64,000 nt of DNA from contig JAEZSE010000041.1 of assembly GCA_023421955.1 (NCBI GenBank), forward strand, positions 1-64,000, in the 5' to 3' direction. Shown here one piece after another: positions 8,337 to 17,800 of this stretch; position 1 is the stretch's first letter; every line of letters begins with the position of its first letter. Source of the DNA: Bacillota bacterium (GTDB taxonomy: Bacteria; Bacillota; Clostridia; Christensenellales; UMGS416). The position numbers and the translations under genes were made by a program. The notes beneath the pieces were generated by a model. It saw nothing but the letters and a program-made list of their open reading frames with translations, did not search any database and was not told where the DNA came from.

Positions 8337-9587
8337 ATGGCCAAGACTGTGCTGTCCATACAGGGCGAGAAGTTCCTGCTCAATGGCAAGCTGACTTACA
8401 GTGAATACCCCGGCTCCTCGCCAAACACACAGGGTCTTCTGATGAACGCACGGTTCATTCAGGGCATCTTCCACGATGCTGAGGACGAAACCCGCTTCCA
8501 TCGCTTCGGCCACATGTTTGATACCGAGCGCAATACAGACGACTTGATTGCCGCCCTACCCCAATGGTATGCCATGGGTCTGCGTGCCCTCACCGTGGGT
8601 CTGCAGGGCGGAGGCCCGTGCTTCACTACACCAAACCATACCATCTGCAACACAGCGTATTCTTATGACGGCCTGACACTCGATGCCGCTTATGCCAACC
8701 GCCTGACGCGCATCCTGCGAGCCTGCGACGAATTGGGTATGGTAGTCATTGTGTCTCTGCTCTACGCCGGCCAAGCGCATCGGCTGGACGGCGCGCGGGG
8801 CGTGCTCAACGCCGTGCGCACCGCAAGCCATTTCCTACGGGATAGCGGGTGCCGCAACATCATCCTCGAGGTCGCCAACGAGTATGATATCTTTTCCAAA
8901 GACGAATTCCCTCTGGTCCATCACGCACAAGGCGTTGTGGCGCTCATCGAGCTGGCCAAAGAACACAGCGGCCTGCCCGTGGGTTGCAGCGGAGGCGGCG
9001 GCACCATCCACCGCGAGGTCGCGCAAGCGAGCGATGTGGTGTTGATCCATGGCAATGGCCAGAGCCGGCAATCCATGGTGCAGTGCATCAAAAAGGCCCG
9101 GCAATATGCGCCAGCCAAGCCCGTCGTATGCAACGAGGACTCACAGGCGCTGTCCAACATGCAGGTGTGCCTGGATTACGGCGTGTCCTGGGGCTATTAT
9201 AACAACATGACCAAGCAAGAGCCGCCGACCGATTGGGGTATCACCACGGGCGAAGACCGATACTTCGCCCAGCGCATGGCTTTGGCTGTGGGCATCATAC
9301 CACCACCCATTCCGCCGGAAGAAGAGTTTTGCTTGCAGGGTTTGGGAGCGCACGAAACCACCGACCTGTGCTTCCCCCGCCTGGCCTCTCTGTATCCGGA
9401 ACAAATCGACCACGTGGACTTCTACCGTGACGGCGTGTGGCTGGACCGCTGTTATGACGACCCATTCTCCATGAACTTCCTTGGCAATTGGATGCAGGCA
9501 GGTTGCCCGGACAAAAAAGGCAGCTGGCTGGCCGTAGCCACCCTGCGAAACGGGCAGACCGTGGAGCGAGCCGTCGAGGTATCATAA
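8337..9587 (+). CDS. TIM-barrel glycoside hydrolase-like protein (GH5-like, family unassigned)
   Basis: The protein has 416 residues; GGGAGG at 8325-8330 sets ATG 8337, not the in-frame ATG at 8277. The sequence reads as a (beta/alpha)8 barrel of clan GH-A type. Glu182 in ILEVANEY is the likely acid/base (the NE motif after strand 4) and Glu267 in VVCNEDSQ the likely nucleophile at strand 7. There is no signal peptide. Base composition and codon use match the GC-rich chromosome, not the AT-rich operon just to the right. It could therefore be cargo picked up from a similar host, or a chromosomal gene trapped between two insertions. Confidence 0.65.
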   Translation: MAKTVLSIQGEKFLLNGKLTYSEYPGSSPNTQGLLMNARFIQGIFHDAEDETRFHRFGHMFDTERNTDDLIAALPQWYAMGLRALTVGLQGGGPCFTTPNHTICNTAYSYDGLTLDAAYANRLTRILRACDELGMVVIVSLLYAGQAHRLDGARGVLNAVRTASHFLRDSGCRNIILEVANEYDIFSKDEFPLVHHAQGVVALIELAKEHSGLPVGCSGGGGTIHREVAQASDVVLIHGNGQSRQSMVQCIKKARQYAPAKPVVCNEDSQALSNMQVCLDYGVSWGYYNNMTKQEPPTDWGITTGEDRYFAQRMALAVGIIPPPIPPEEEFCLQGLGAHETTDLCFPRLASLYPEQIDHVDFYRDGVWLDRCYDDPFSMNFLGNWMQAGCPDKKGSWLAVATLRNGQTVERAVEVS

Positions 9588-9679
9588 CAATCCTCTCAGC
9601 AAGATAAATGATCCATACCTGGAGCATTGTATCGAGGTTCCGGCAATCTTCTAGTGATGGACGAGCAACTCTGTTACCA

Positions 9680-9712
9680 CAAAAAAAACCGCCCGGTTTC
9701 GCTGCCGGGCGG
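9680..9712 (-). terminator. Hairpin terminator facing left, possibly bidirectional
   Basis: CCGCCCGG (9689-9696) pairs with CCGGGCGG (9705-9712). The run of A at 9681-9688 becomes the T tail for transcripts on the minus strand. On the plus strand the tail is poor, though the hairpin could still stop leftover transcription from the glycosidase gene. Confidence 0.6.
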
Positions 9713-9758
9713 CGTTTCGTGAATAACCTTCAGTATGTATTCTATCATAAAAGCGGCG

Positions 9759-9787
9759 TTGTCAGCGAAAAAGTCCTGAGTTATAAT
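9759..9787 (+). promoter_or_regulatory. Promoter of the methyltransferase/ATPase operon
   Basis: TTGTCA (9759-9764), exactly 17 bases, then TATAAT (9782-9787). The transcript would start near 9794, leaving a leader of only about 15 bases that is almost entirely the ribosome site GGAGGA (9799-9804). Confidence 0.7.
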
Positions 9788-9808
9788 TGAAAATTATTGG
9801 AGGAAGAT

Positions 9809-11089
9809 ATGCCAAATACAGATAAGAAGAGGTTTTTTGTCGATTTATTTGCAGGATGTGGAGGATTATCTTTAGGCCTAGAGAAAGCTGGCTTTTCTCC
9901 GATATTGGTGAGTGAATTAAATCCTGATGCTATGGAGACATATTTACTCAACAGAGAAAGTAGATATCCATTGCTAAGACAAAAGTATCATGTGTTTGAT
10001 GTAAAGAGTTTGGTTTTAGATGATAGTAAATTGATTGAAATGATTGAAGGGTTTAAAAGCGATTATAATATAGATGTTAATAAGGGCGAGCTCGATTTAT
10101 TGGCGGGGGGGCCTCCATGCCAAGGCTTTTCAGGTATTGGATATCGTCGTTCATATACCGTGGATAAAAAGCAACTTCCATCGAATTATCTGTATGAAGA
10201 CATGGCTTATTTGGTAAGCAAATTTAGGCCAAAAATCTTTTTGTTTGAAAATGTTAAAGGTCTGTTATCAGCCAAATGGACATCATCAGGTAAACGCGGG
10301 GAGATTTGGAACGAAATTGTTACAACATTTGAAAATATCGGTCTATATAATATAATGGCTAAATTAGTGTTTGCTAAGGAGTATGATGTGCCTCAAAATC
10401 GTCCACGCGTGATTATGGTTGGGATAAGAAAGGATATAGGTAACTTTTCAGAAGGCTCTGGCGATCCGATTGATGCAGGCTTTTTACCAGTTCCAACCAA
10501 TAGATACCCCAATCTGGAGGATCTTCTAAGTGATTTAGTAGACCCAAATTTCAGTTATGGTAGTTCTACTAATAGTTATATTTACGACCCATTAAGTGAT
10601 ATTCAAAAGGCATTAAGAACTGAATTTAGTACAGATAAGATTATTAAGAAAGGAGATGTGTTACATGAGCAATATTACTCAAAACATTCAGATAAAATAA
10701 TTAGAAAGTTTGAATATATGCTAAATAATAATGGTTCAATACCTGATGAATATATTACAAAGAAATTTGCACAAAGAGTTCTTCCAGCAATCTGGAAAGA
10801 AACTGGCCCAACAATAACCGCTACTAGTATGCCAGATGATTACATTCATTATAAACAACCAAGGACACTTACCGTACGGGAATGGGCAAGGTTACAGACG
10901 TTTCCTGACTGGTACAAATTTTCTGGAAAAAGGACAACAGGCGGAATCCGCAGGGCTGGAAATCCACTTTTAGGCATTTTCGATCGTGAATTACCACGAT
11001 ATACCCAAATAGGAAATGCTGTTCCTGTTTCATTAGCTTATTCATTAGGAAAGCATTTTAGGAAAATACTTGACCAAAACAATAGCTAG
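9809..11089 (+). CDS. DNA (cytosine-5) methyltransferase
   Basis: The protein has 426 residues; GGAGGA at 9799-9804 supports ATG 9809 rather than the TTG at 9797. All main C5-MTase motifs are present in order: I FAGCGG (near 14-19, SAM binding), IV GGPPCQGFSG with catalytic Cys104, VI FENVKG (Glu147), VIII VPQNRPRVI, and X YTQIGNAVP near the end. The target-recognition region lies between VIII and X (about 215-370). It methylates cytosine in a short target, probably to mark host DNA. It is the first gene of an AT-rich operon with two ATPases and no separate classical endonuclease, so it likely supplies the self-mark for that system. Confidence 0.95.
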   Translation: MPNTDKKRFFVDLFAGCGGLSLGLEKAGFSPILVSELNPDAMETYLLNRESRYPLLRQKYHVFDVKSLVLDDSKLIEMIEGFKSDYNIDVNKGELDLLAGGPPCQGFSGIGYRRSYTVDKKQLPSNYLYEDMAYLVSKFRPKIFLFENVKGLLSAKWTSSGKRGEIWNEIVTTFENIGLYNIMAKLVFAKEYDVPQNRPRVIMVGIRKDIGNFSEGSGDPIDAGFLPVPTNRYPNLEDLLSDLVDPNFSYGSSTNSYIYDPLSDIQKALRTEFSTDKIIKKGDVLHEQYYSKHSDKIIRKFEYMLNNNGSIPDEYITKKFAQRVLPAIWKETGPTITATSMPDDYIHYKQPRTLTVREWARLQTFPDWYKFSGKRTTGGIRRAGNPLLGIFDRELPRYTQIGNAVPVSLAYSLGKHFRKILDQNNS

Positions 11090-11194
11090 CTAGCTATCCA
11101 TTCTGTTTTATAGACCAAAAATATTACAATATAGCAACTTTTTTCAAGATGTGATATATTAAGGCTGACCTTATTTTCCGAGGTTGACTTGATT

Positions 11195-13222
11195 ATGAAT
11201 GATTTTTTAATTCAACTTCTCGCATTGCAACAAGATGGGAAAGATGCAATCAGTGCCCCTACAAACTGGGGAAGTGATCCTCTATTAAATGTGGAAACAG
11301 AAGTTGATATAATCATCGATAAACTCAAAGATAGCCTTCTTATAGAAAAAGACAACATTGTTGCAACTTGGCATTTTTTCATTGGTTCACCTGGTAATGG
11401 AAAATCTGCTTCTATTGGGAAGTTATGTAAAAGGCTAATGAAAGATAAAGGCTGTTTAATTCTTGATGAAACAGGGACTTCTTTAGCCGATATCGGACCA
11501 GATATAATTCCATATGCCTTAAATGTATATGAAGATGGTAAAAAATTCCCATCTGTTCAGATAGTTCAGGACGCATCGATCGTTAGGAATCCTTTTGCAA
11601 ATACAATAGATCCGTCCCTAGAGTTAATCGATACAATGAAGATCGCTTTCGAAAAGGGGATCTCACTAATTATATGTACAAATCGTGGTATCCTAGAGAA
11701 AGCTTATTGGGACCATAAGAAAACTGAATTTAATTCACAGCCCTGGTTTACAATTTTATCTGAATTAGCATTAGCCCAACCAGCGTTAAATGGTGAAGTT
11801 GTAAAAGCTAGATCATTCACCTTGGATGGAAAGAAAAGTGTTTTTAAAAAAATTCATGTTAGCTATACTCATCTAGATAATTACAGCCTTCTACTGGGTA
11901 ATGATATATTTAGCAGTCTATTAAAAAATGCAATAGATCCGAGTCATTGGCAACCGTGTAATAGTTGTTCAGTACGTGATATGTGTCCTTATGCCCTAAA
12001 TCGTGACTGGCTTGCTATTGAGAAGAATTTTTTGTATTTCATAAACTTACTAAAAAGGGGAGAAGTACTATCGGGGCAAATCATAGTCTTTAGAGAGGCA
12101 CTTGCCCTAATATCCTTTATTCTGGCGGGTTGTCCTAAAGACTACAATAAAATCCACCCTTGTGCTTGGGTTGCCGAAGCTGTTAACAACCAAGATTTTT
12201 TTTCGTTAGCAGTAAGAAGAATTTATATGTGTTTATTTTCTTCTAGTACTCCCTATGGCTTGGATGGTTCAACTAAGATTTATAGGAGGCAGATTGAATC
12301 ACTTAGGCAGATCTTTAAAAAGATGGATAAGGATCTTCATTTCGGTTACTCAACTATAATGCAAGTTATAAAAAGGCCGGCCCCCACCACAGACGTTGGG
12401 TTAACTAGGCTATTTGGATCTTCTGGCATATTTAAAGATTTGGATCCTTGTAAAGATTCTTTGCCTGCTGATTTTTATGAGCGCTGGGACTCCAGTTACA
12501 TTGCAATGAGTCAAAACGGGGATCTTATGCTTACAGCACTTGAAAAAAAATGTATAGACGTTTGGAATCAAATAGAAGAGTTATTAGAAAATGATTTTGA
12601 TTATTTAGCAAGTAAAGAACATTGTATGCTACGACGCTGGAGTAGCAATTTCTTAATGCATTTTGGGGGATTGTCAGAAGGATTAAGCTCATATTCCATT
12701 GAATTAGATGCGTTCATCGAGTTGCTAGGCCTTGTAAAAAAGCCTATAGCAGAGCAATCTGTCACTGAGAAAAAGAAAATCCTTGAGCTTAATGTCAAAA
12801 TTGATTCTTTACTCAACTCTTTAGCAGATAGGCAAAAGGGGAGTGCGATTCAGCTTTCAGAATCAGTTACACTTTCTGGTGACTGGGTTAAGGATAACCT
12901 AAAGCCAAAGATAATTACAAACCAGGGATCAGGTAGTGTTTCATTAGAGATTTCTTTTAATAATTCTGAACATGCTGTTTTAGGAGCAAATATATATTTA
13001 TGGTTAAATCGTTTTTCAGATGGCATACTTGATAAACGTTGCTTTCCACAAGAATTATTGTCAGGTGCAGAGGATGCACGTATTCGGGCAGCATCCAAAA
13101 GCCAGTACGCTTTTAAAAATGACAATATAATACTTGACACTAATATTGGAAGCGAGAGGACAATAAGCATCACAAGAATAGATGGTGAGGTAGATATAGT
13201 TGACTCCGTTATATTTGAATAA
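11195..13222 (+). CDS. P-loop ATPase, DndF/DptF-like position in the defence operon
   Basis: The protein has 675 residues from ATG 11195. A TTG at 11189 is also possible; GAGGT at 11180-11184 is compatible with either. The P-loop is FIGSPGNGKS (residues about 62-71), and a hydrophobic strand before TNRGILEKAYW may include the Walker B/sensor region. A Cys cluster, C255-x2-C258-x5-C264 followed by Pro, may bind metal. The C-terminal half is helical and unassigned. Its size, P-loop and place directly before a ~500-residue protein and a giant HerA-like ATPase resemble DndF/DptF, a subunit of phosphorothioation-dependent restriction. That assignment rests on architecture only. Codon use is AT-rich like its neighbours. 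Confidence 0.6.
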   Translation: MNDFLIQLLALQQDGKDAISAPTNWGSDPLLNVETEVDIIIDKLKDSLLIEKDNIVATWHFFIGSPGNGKSASIGKLCKRLMKDKGCLILDETGTSLADIGPDIIPYALNVYEDGKKFPSVQIVQDASIVRNPFANTIDPSLELIDTMKIAFEKGISLIICTNRGILEKAYWDHKKTEFNSQPWFTILSELALAQPALNGEVVKARSFTLDGKKSVFKKIHVSYTHLDNYSLLLGNDIFSSLLKNAIDPSHWQPCNSCSVRDMCPYALNRDWLAIEKNFLYFINLLKRGEVLSGQIIVFREALALISFILAGCPKDYNKIHPCAWVAEAVNNQDFFSLAVRRIYMCLFSSSTPYGLDGSTKIYRRQIESLRQIFKKMDKDLHFGYSTIMQVIKRPAPTTDVGLTRLFGSSGIFKDLDPCKDSLPADFYERWDSSYIAMSQNGDLMLTALEKKCIDVWNQIEELLENDFDYLASKEHCMLRRWSSNFLMHFGGLSEGLSSYSIELDAFIELLGLVKKPIAEQSVTEKKKILELNVKIDSLLNSLADRQKGSAIQLSESVTLSGDWVKDNLKPKIITNQGSGSVSLEISFNNSEHAVLGANIYLWLNRFSDGILDKRCFPQELLSGAEDARIRAASKSQYAFKNDNIILDTNIGSERTISITRIDGEVDIVDSVIFE

Positions 13223-14780
13223 AGAAAATCAAACGGCTAATGAACCGAAGGTTCACCCGCTAATAAGGGAGAGCTTTTTCTTTGTGCATTCAGCAGGCAT
13301 GAGGCTTGCTCCCGAAGTACTAATCTTAGAGCTAATGCGCGAGATTTTTTTTGATGCCGTATTTGGTGAAACAACTGGTTCGCAAGAATTGCGGCCTGAT
13401 TTACTTGCTCAGGATGGTAGCAATATTCTGACAGTTAATGAACAAGCTGTTGTTGGTATAATGAAAGGACGCCGAAAAAAAACAAAAGGTTCAAACGAAA
13501 ATAGTTTTTTTGCACCAGCATACCCTGCTCTTGCCCGATATGGATGGATGAGAAAAAACAGTGAGCGTGTTGTGAAAAACTTCCTTTTTTCTGGACCTAT
13601 TGCACAATTTCTATGGGGAAGCGGCTATAAGGACGAAGTATCAGCTGAAATGCAAAAAGATATGGGTTCAGCTGTCTGGAAGGCTCTTATAGGCGAAAAG
13701 TCAAATATTAATAATTTCCCGAAGGATTCTGACATTTTGGTAGCCACCTTAGGGAATAAGGATTTTAATTTTTATAAGGTGCTACCGTTTGAAAACTTCT
13801 ATGAAAGAACCAAACCAACCAATAACATAGTAAAAATTGGAGAGAAGGATCCGATTGCAGAGAGAATCACAAAAGATTTCTTAGCGATATGTGAAATAGA
13901 GGGAGTTATCCCAAGGATGCAATGGCTACAATTACTTATGACCTTCTTACGTTTTGCGTTACCGATGTGGTTACTATCACAAATGCGGTTAACAAGGCTC
14001 CTCCATGCCTGGCTTATAGATGCAATTGAAGGCAATAGTATTGTTTCTGCAGGAGAAATTCAGCAAAGAATCTTAACAAGGAATTTGGGATTATTGTGCC
14101 CTTCCATAACTCCAACACGAGAGCTTTTTGAACAGATAGAATTGTATATGAAATCTCGCGTGGAGGTGAATATTTTACTATATACCCTTGAACAAATCAG
14201 GCACTCACAAATTGCGCAAAAAAGACTGGCATTGTATGAAGAGGGAAAGAGTGTTGTTAATATACAAGAGCTGTTAATATTAGCAAAAAATGCTGCCGCG
14301 GATATCAAAAAGCTTGAGCGATTCACTCAAGTTGCTCCAGGACTAAGTATTAATACTTATTTGATCAGGGAAGCAGAGCAGTTTTCTGCTTGGCAAAACC
14401 CCCTAATGAAAGGGCAAGGCAAAAATATTGATGAGTTCTTCCGGCTACTTTATAAGTCTGAGAACGGTATAGATGAGGGTGGTTACCTGCTTGCACCTGA
14501 GGGTAGGGGACTTAAGCGGGGGCTCCAAGTCTTCCCGGGGCAATTGCAGCTGAAAACAATGACCTTTTTGGCTTCGCAATCAAAAAACGCATCCAAGAGC
14601 AAGGGTGGCGCTGGCAAACTAGTTCTTCAGGATGTTGAAGATATATTTCGGCAATATGGCATTGATTTTTCATTAGCTGCTGATGTTAGACCCAGGCTTA
14701 TGAATGAATTAAAGGCTATGGGCTTATTAACAGGAAGCCCCGATGCGGGGAGCAGTGTTACTGTTAACTGCCCATATTAA
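13200..14780 (+). CDS. Unknown protein in the defence operon, DndG/DptG-like position
   Basis: The protein has 526 residues and starts at TTG 13200, supported by GGTGAGG at 13184-13190. The first 23 bases overlap the end of the ATPase gene, so the two should be translationally coupled. I recognise no catalytic motif. It is mostly helical, with a basic stretch near residue 90 (KGRRKKTKG), a Trp/Leu-rich helix around 250-270 and a C-terminal part resembling a winged helix (VEDIFRQYGIDFS to MNELKAMGLLTG). By order it would be the DndG counterpart, a partner subunit between the two ATPases. No function is claimed beyond that. Confidence 0.5.
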   Translation: MTPLYLNKENQTANEPKVHPLIRESFFFVHSAGMRLAPEVLILELMREIFFDAVFGETTGSQELRPDLLAQDGSNILTVNEQAVVGIMKGRRKKTKGSNENSFFAPAYPALARYGWMRKNSERVVKNFLFSGPIAQFLWGSGYKDEVSAEMQKDMGSAVWKALIGEKSNINNFPKDSDILVATLGNKDFNFYKVLPFENFYERTKPTNNIVKIGEKDPIAERITKDFLAICEIEGVIPRMQWLQLLMTFLRFALPMWLLSQMRLTRLLHAWLIDAIEGNSIVSAGEIQQRILTRNLGLLCPSITPTRELFEQIELYMKSRVEVNILLYTLEQIRHSQIAQKRLALYEEGKSVVNIQELLILAKNAAADIKKLERFTQVAPGLSINTYLIREAEQFSAWQNPLMKGQGKNIDEFFRLLYKSENGIDEGGYLLAPEGRGLKRGLQVFPGQLQLKTMTFLASQSKNASKSKGGAGKLVLQDVEDIFRQYGIDFSLAADVRPRLMNELKAMGLLTGSPDAGSSVTVNCPY

Positions 14781-14810
14781 TATGAGTTAAAGGTGATTAA
14801 AGGTGATTCA

Positions 14811-17800
14811 ATGGATATTTTAGAAATCTCGAAGGTGTTGGGAACCTTAATCGAAAATTACTACATCTCCATTAGAAACGATAATAGGGATTGCAGATTA
14901 ATCATACCTGGAATAACAAAGGCTATTTCTCAACAGGTACATGGCCTATTACTTAAAAAAAATATAAATTCATACCTCATTATTGGTAACGATGAGGAAC
15001 CAGATGAGACGAAGCACCTAATTCGGGCGGTTGGGTTAACTAGTAAGCGGATAGGGTCTTTTGTTGCTGTTGTTTCGCCTGGCCAGCTATCAAGCATTCA
15101 GGACTCGATTAGGGGCTCTGGCGGGGCGGTACGTTCAATTGCATTTTCCGAGGAATGGCCATGGATTGATACTGGAAGCGAGCATTTCAATTTTAAAGAG
15201 TCTTTTATTGGTAAACTAATCGATGAATGGACTTCGGATGAGAGTGAGAAAGGATGGTTACATGACTTTATTATTAACGCTCTCCTTCCGTCTACGCAAT
15301 CAAGCGCAAGACGTGCTTATATTTTGCTCGAGGAAATACTTGGGACTTTCGAACCGAATCTGTATCCAGAGATACTGGATATTAGGAAAAAGATGCTATA
15401 TCACTCAGGAATACCTCAGCCAGATGAATCCATAGCCAGTATCAAAGGATTTACTAAAGCTACTACTAAGCTCTGCAATCAAATAGTTGATCATTGCCAA
15501 AGGGAGGAAAATGTCCGTGTTCAAGCCCACGAGAGGATTTGCGAAAATAAGAACATTCCTGATAGTTTAAAAGATCAGATAAGGTTATCTTTAGATTATT
15601 TTCTTGATGGCATTGGCAGAAGCACGACCCTAGACCTTGGTATTTTGGCTTTTTACAAATGTTGGGGGCTTGACAAAAATGATACCACTAATTGGAATAA
15701 CTTAACAGCACGGTTACTATCAAGTATATTTAATGTTGATGAAAAGGAGAAAGTAGATATATCGTTCGATATTAGTTGCAAACGGGCTGTTATATCTAAC
15801 GACAAAAAAAATATAGCCACCTTTATGGGGGAGAAGATTAATTTCGAACTGAAATATAAAATCCCTAAAGATCAATTTTCCAATAATGATTGGAATGTAT
15901 CGTTATATTCTAGGCAGAGAAAAATATACTCATCAGCTAATTTTGTTTCTGAAGAAGGTCGGCTTTATTTTGATATAAACACAGATACATTTTTAAAATA
16001 TTCCAAAAAAATACCCCTACGGATCAGAGTTCAATCCAGCAATATTAATGGCGCTGAAGCTCGATTAAACCTGTTTATCTGCGGTGAGGAACGGCCAGCT
16101 TTTTCTGTAATAAACGATTCATTAGATGGAAAATTCCTTGATGTTGTTGATGCTAAAGGTGAGAACGACGAGGATACAAAGCTAGTAATTAGTGAGCCGA
16201 TTTACATATATTTATTTACATATGATAATTCACCTGTGACAATACAAGATGAAAATGAGAATAAAAGCGAGCAAATTCTCGATGTTAATGGCTCAGGCAT
16301 TTATCGCTCGTCATACCCACTTGATATTGGCACAGAGCCTAATGGTATGGCAACCAGAGTATGCAATTTCGGATCCCGTAGCAATACAATATGCTTTGAG
16401 GCAAACAATATCGAAAAGGGTGCGTTTACACTTGAGGATGAGTTAAGAATATCAATAGCAAAGGCAAATGGTACACTTGTTAACCGTCTGTTTGCAATCT
16501 TTAATGGGGATAATTTTGAAATATATCCAAAGTTAGGAATGCTTGATGATGCCTCACGTAGACGGATATTTATTTCAAAATTAGTTTCAAACCCGAATGG
16601 ATGGAGGCCTTTATTAGCAGACCTTATACATCCATGTAGTCAAAAGTCAGGCCAATTAGGAGAATATATTAATTACCTTGGTGATGTGCTAGGTGATTCG
16701 TTTTCTGGTTTAGCCCTTCCTAACGATATATCATCACTACTCAATGAATACTCAAAGGTGCGTGAAGAGATAATTCTGTGCATTGAGAGTAGGTATTCTG
16801 AAAATAAGGACAAGTATGAACATCCTTCATACGCGATATTGCCACTTTTTAGAAAGGATAGTTTTGAGAAAGTCTCCATATTGATATCTAGGTATCTAGC
16901 TGTTTATAACGAACTATTAAACTATATAATCATTCATCAGAAGAGTCTTGATTGGAGTCAAATATTTGTTCTTACTCATCTTGATTGTGTTGTTCATTGG
17001 GACAAGAGTCGGATAAACGGCTTTTTCTATTTGATTACCCCATGGCATCCTTTGGTTATAGCAAAACGTTTTATGATCCAGTCATCACTTTTCTTACGTG
17101 CATCGCGGTTTTTGAAAGAAGAGAATGGTAGAGAGTTTAGTAACCTTACCTATCTTTTGGGTAGTGTTCAGGGATTTCGATGGCTGCTATCGATGGCGAC
17201 TAATGATAAGACTATCGAACCTGCGTATATTTCCATTACTTCCGATCCTGGTTGGCATGTTGGAATTAAAACTGACGTCTTTAGCAAATCTTCATCATGT
17301 ATTAATGCTCATGATATTTCACAATGCCTGAATAATTACTTTGGTTTAAGGATTTCTATTGGTTCCCAAAATGATAATGCCATTGCAAGTACGAGCATAG
17401 TCAATTTCCAGAAATCTTATCCGTCAAGACGCTCAATAGGTATTCGCATTAGAAATGGATACAACATAATCGATATCTTGAACTCAATTAATAATCTTAT
17501 CCATAGTGAAGTTGACATCCCAGAAGATTTGGGGCAACAATTGCCAGGAGGTGTGCGACTATATTTAGAGCAGCCCCTAGATCATCTTGTTGATAATGTG
17601 AAATTTGATGCCCCTCCCCTCTTAATATTTTATTACAAAGATGACGCAGATTGCATCAAGAGTGGTCATCCGGATATTTATCTGCTTTCTCCGGCTAATG
17701 ATTTGGCTTTTAAAGATAATAGCAAGGCTCTCGAACTTCCAAGAGGCACCGGAATGGAAGCAGTTTACAGTAGGAAATTGAATTGGTTAACCGAGGGTAA

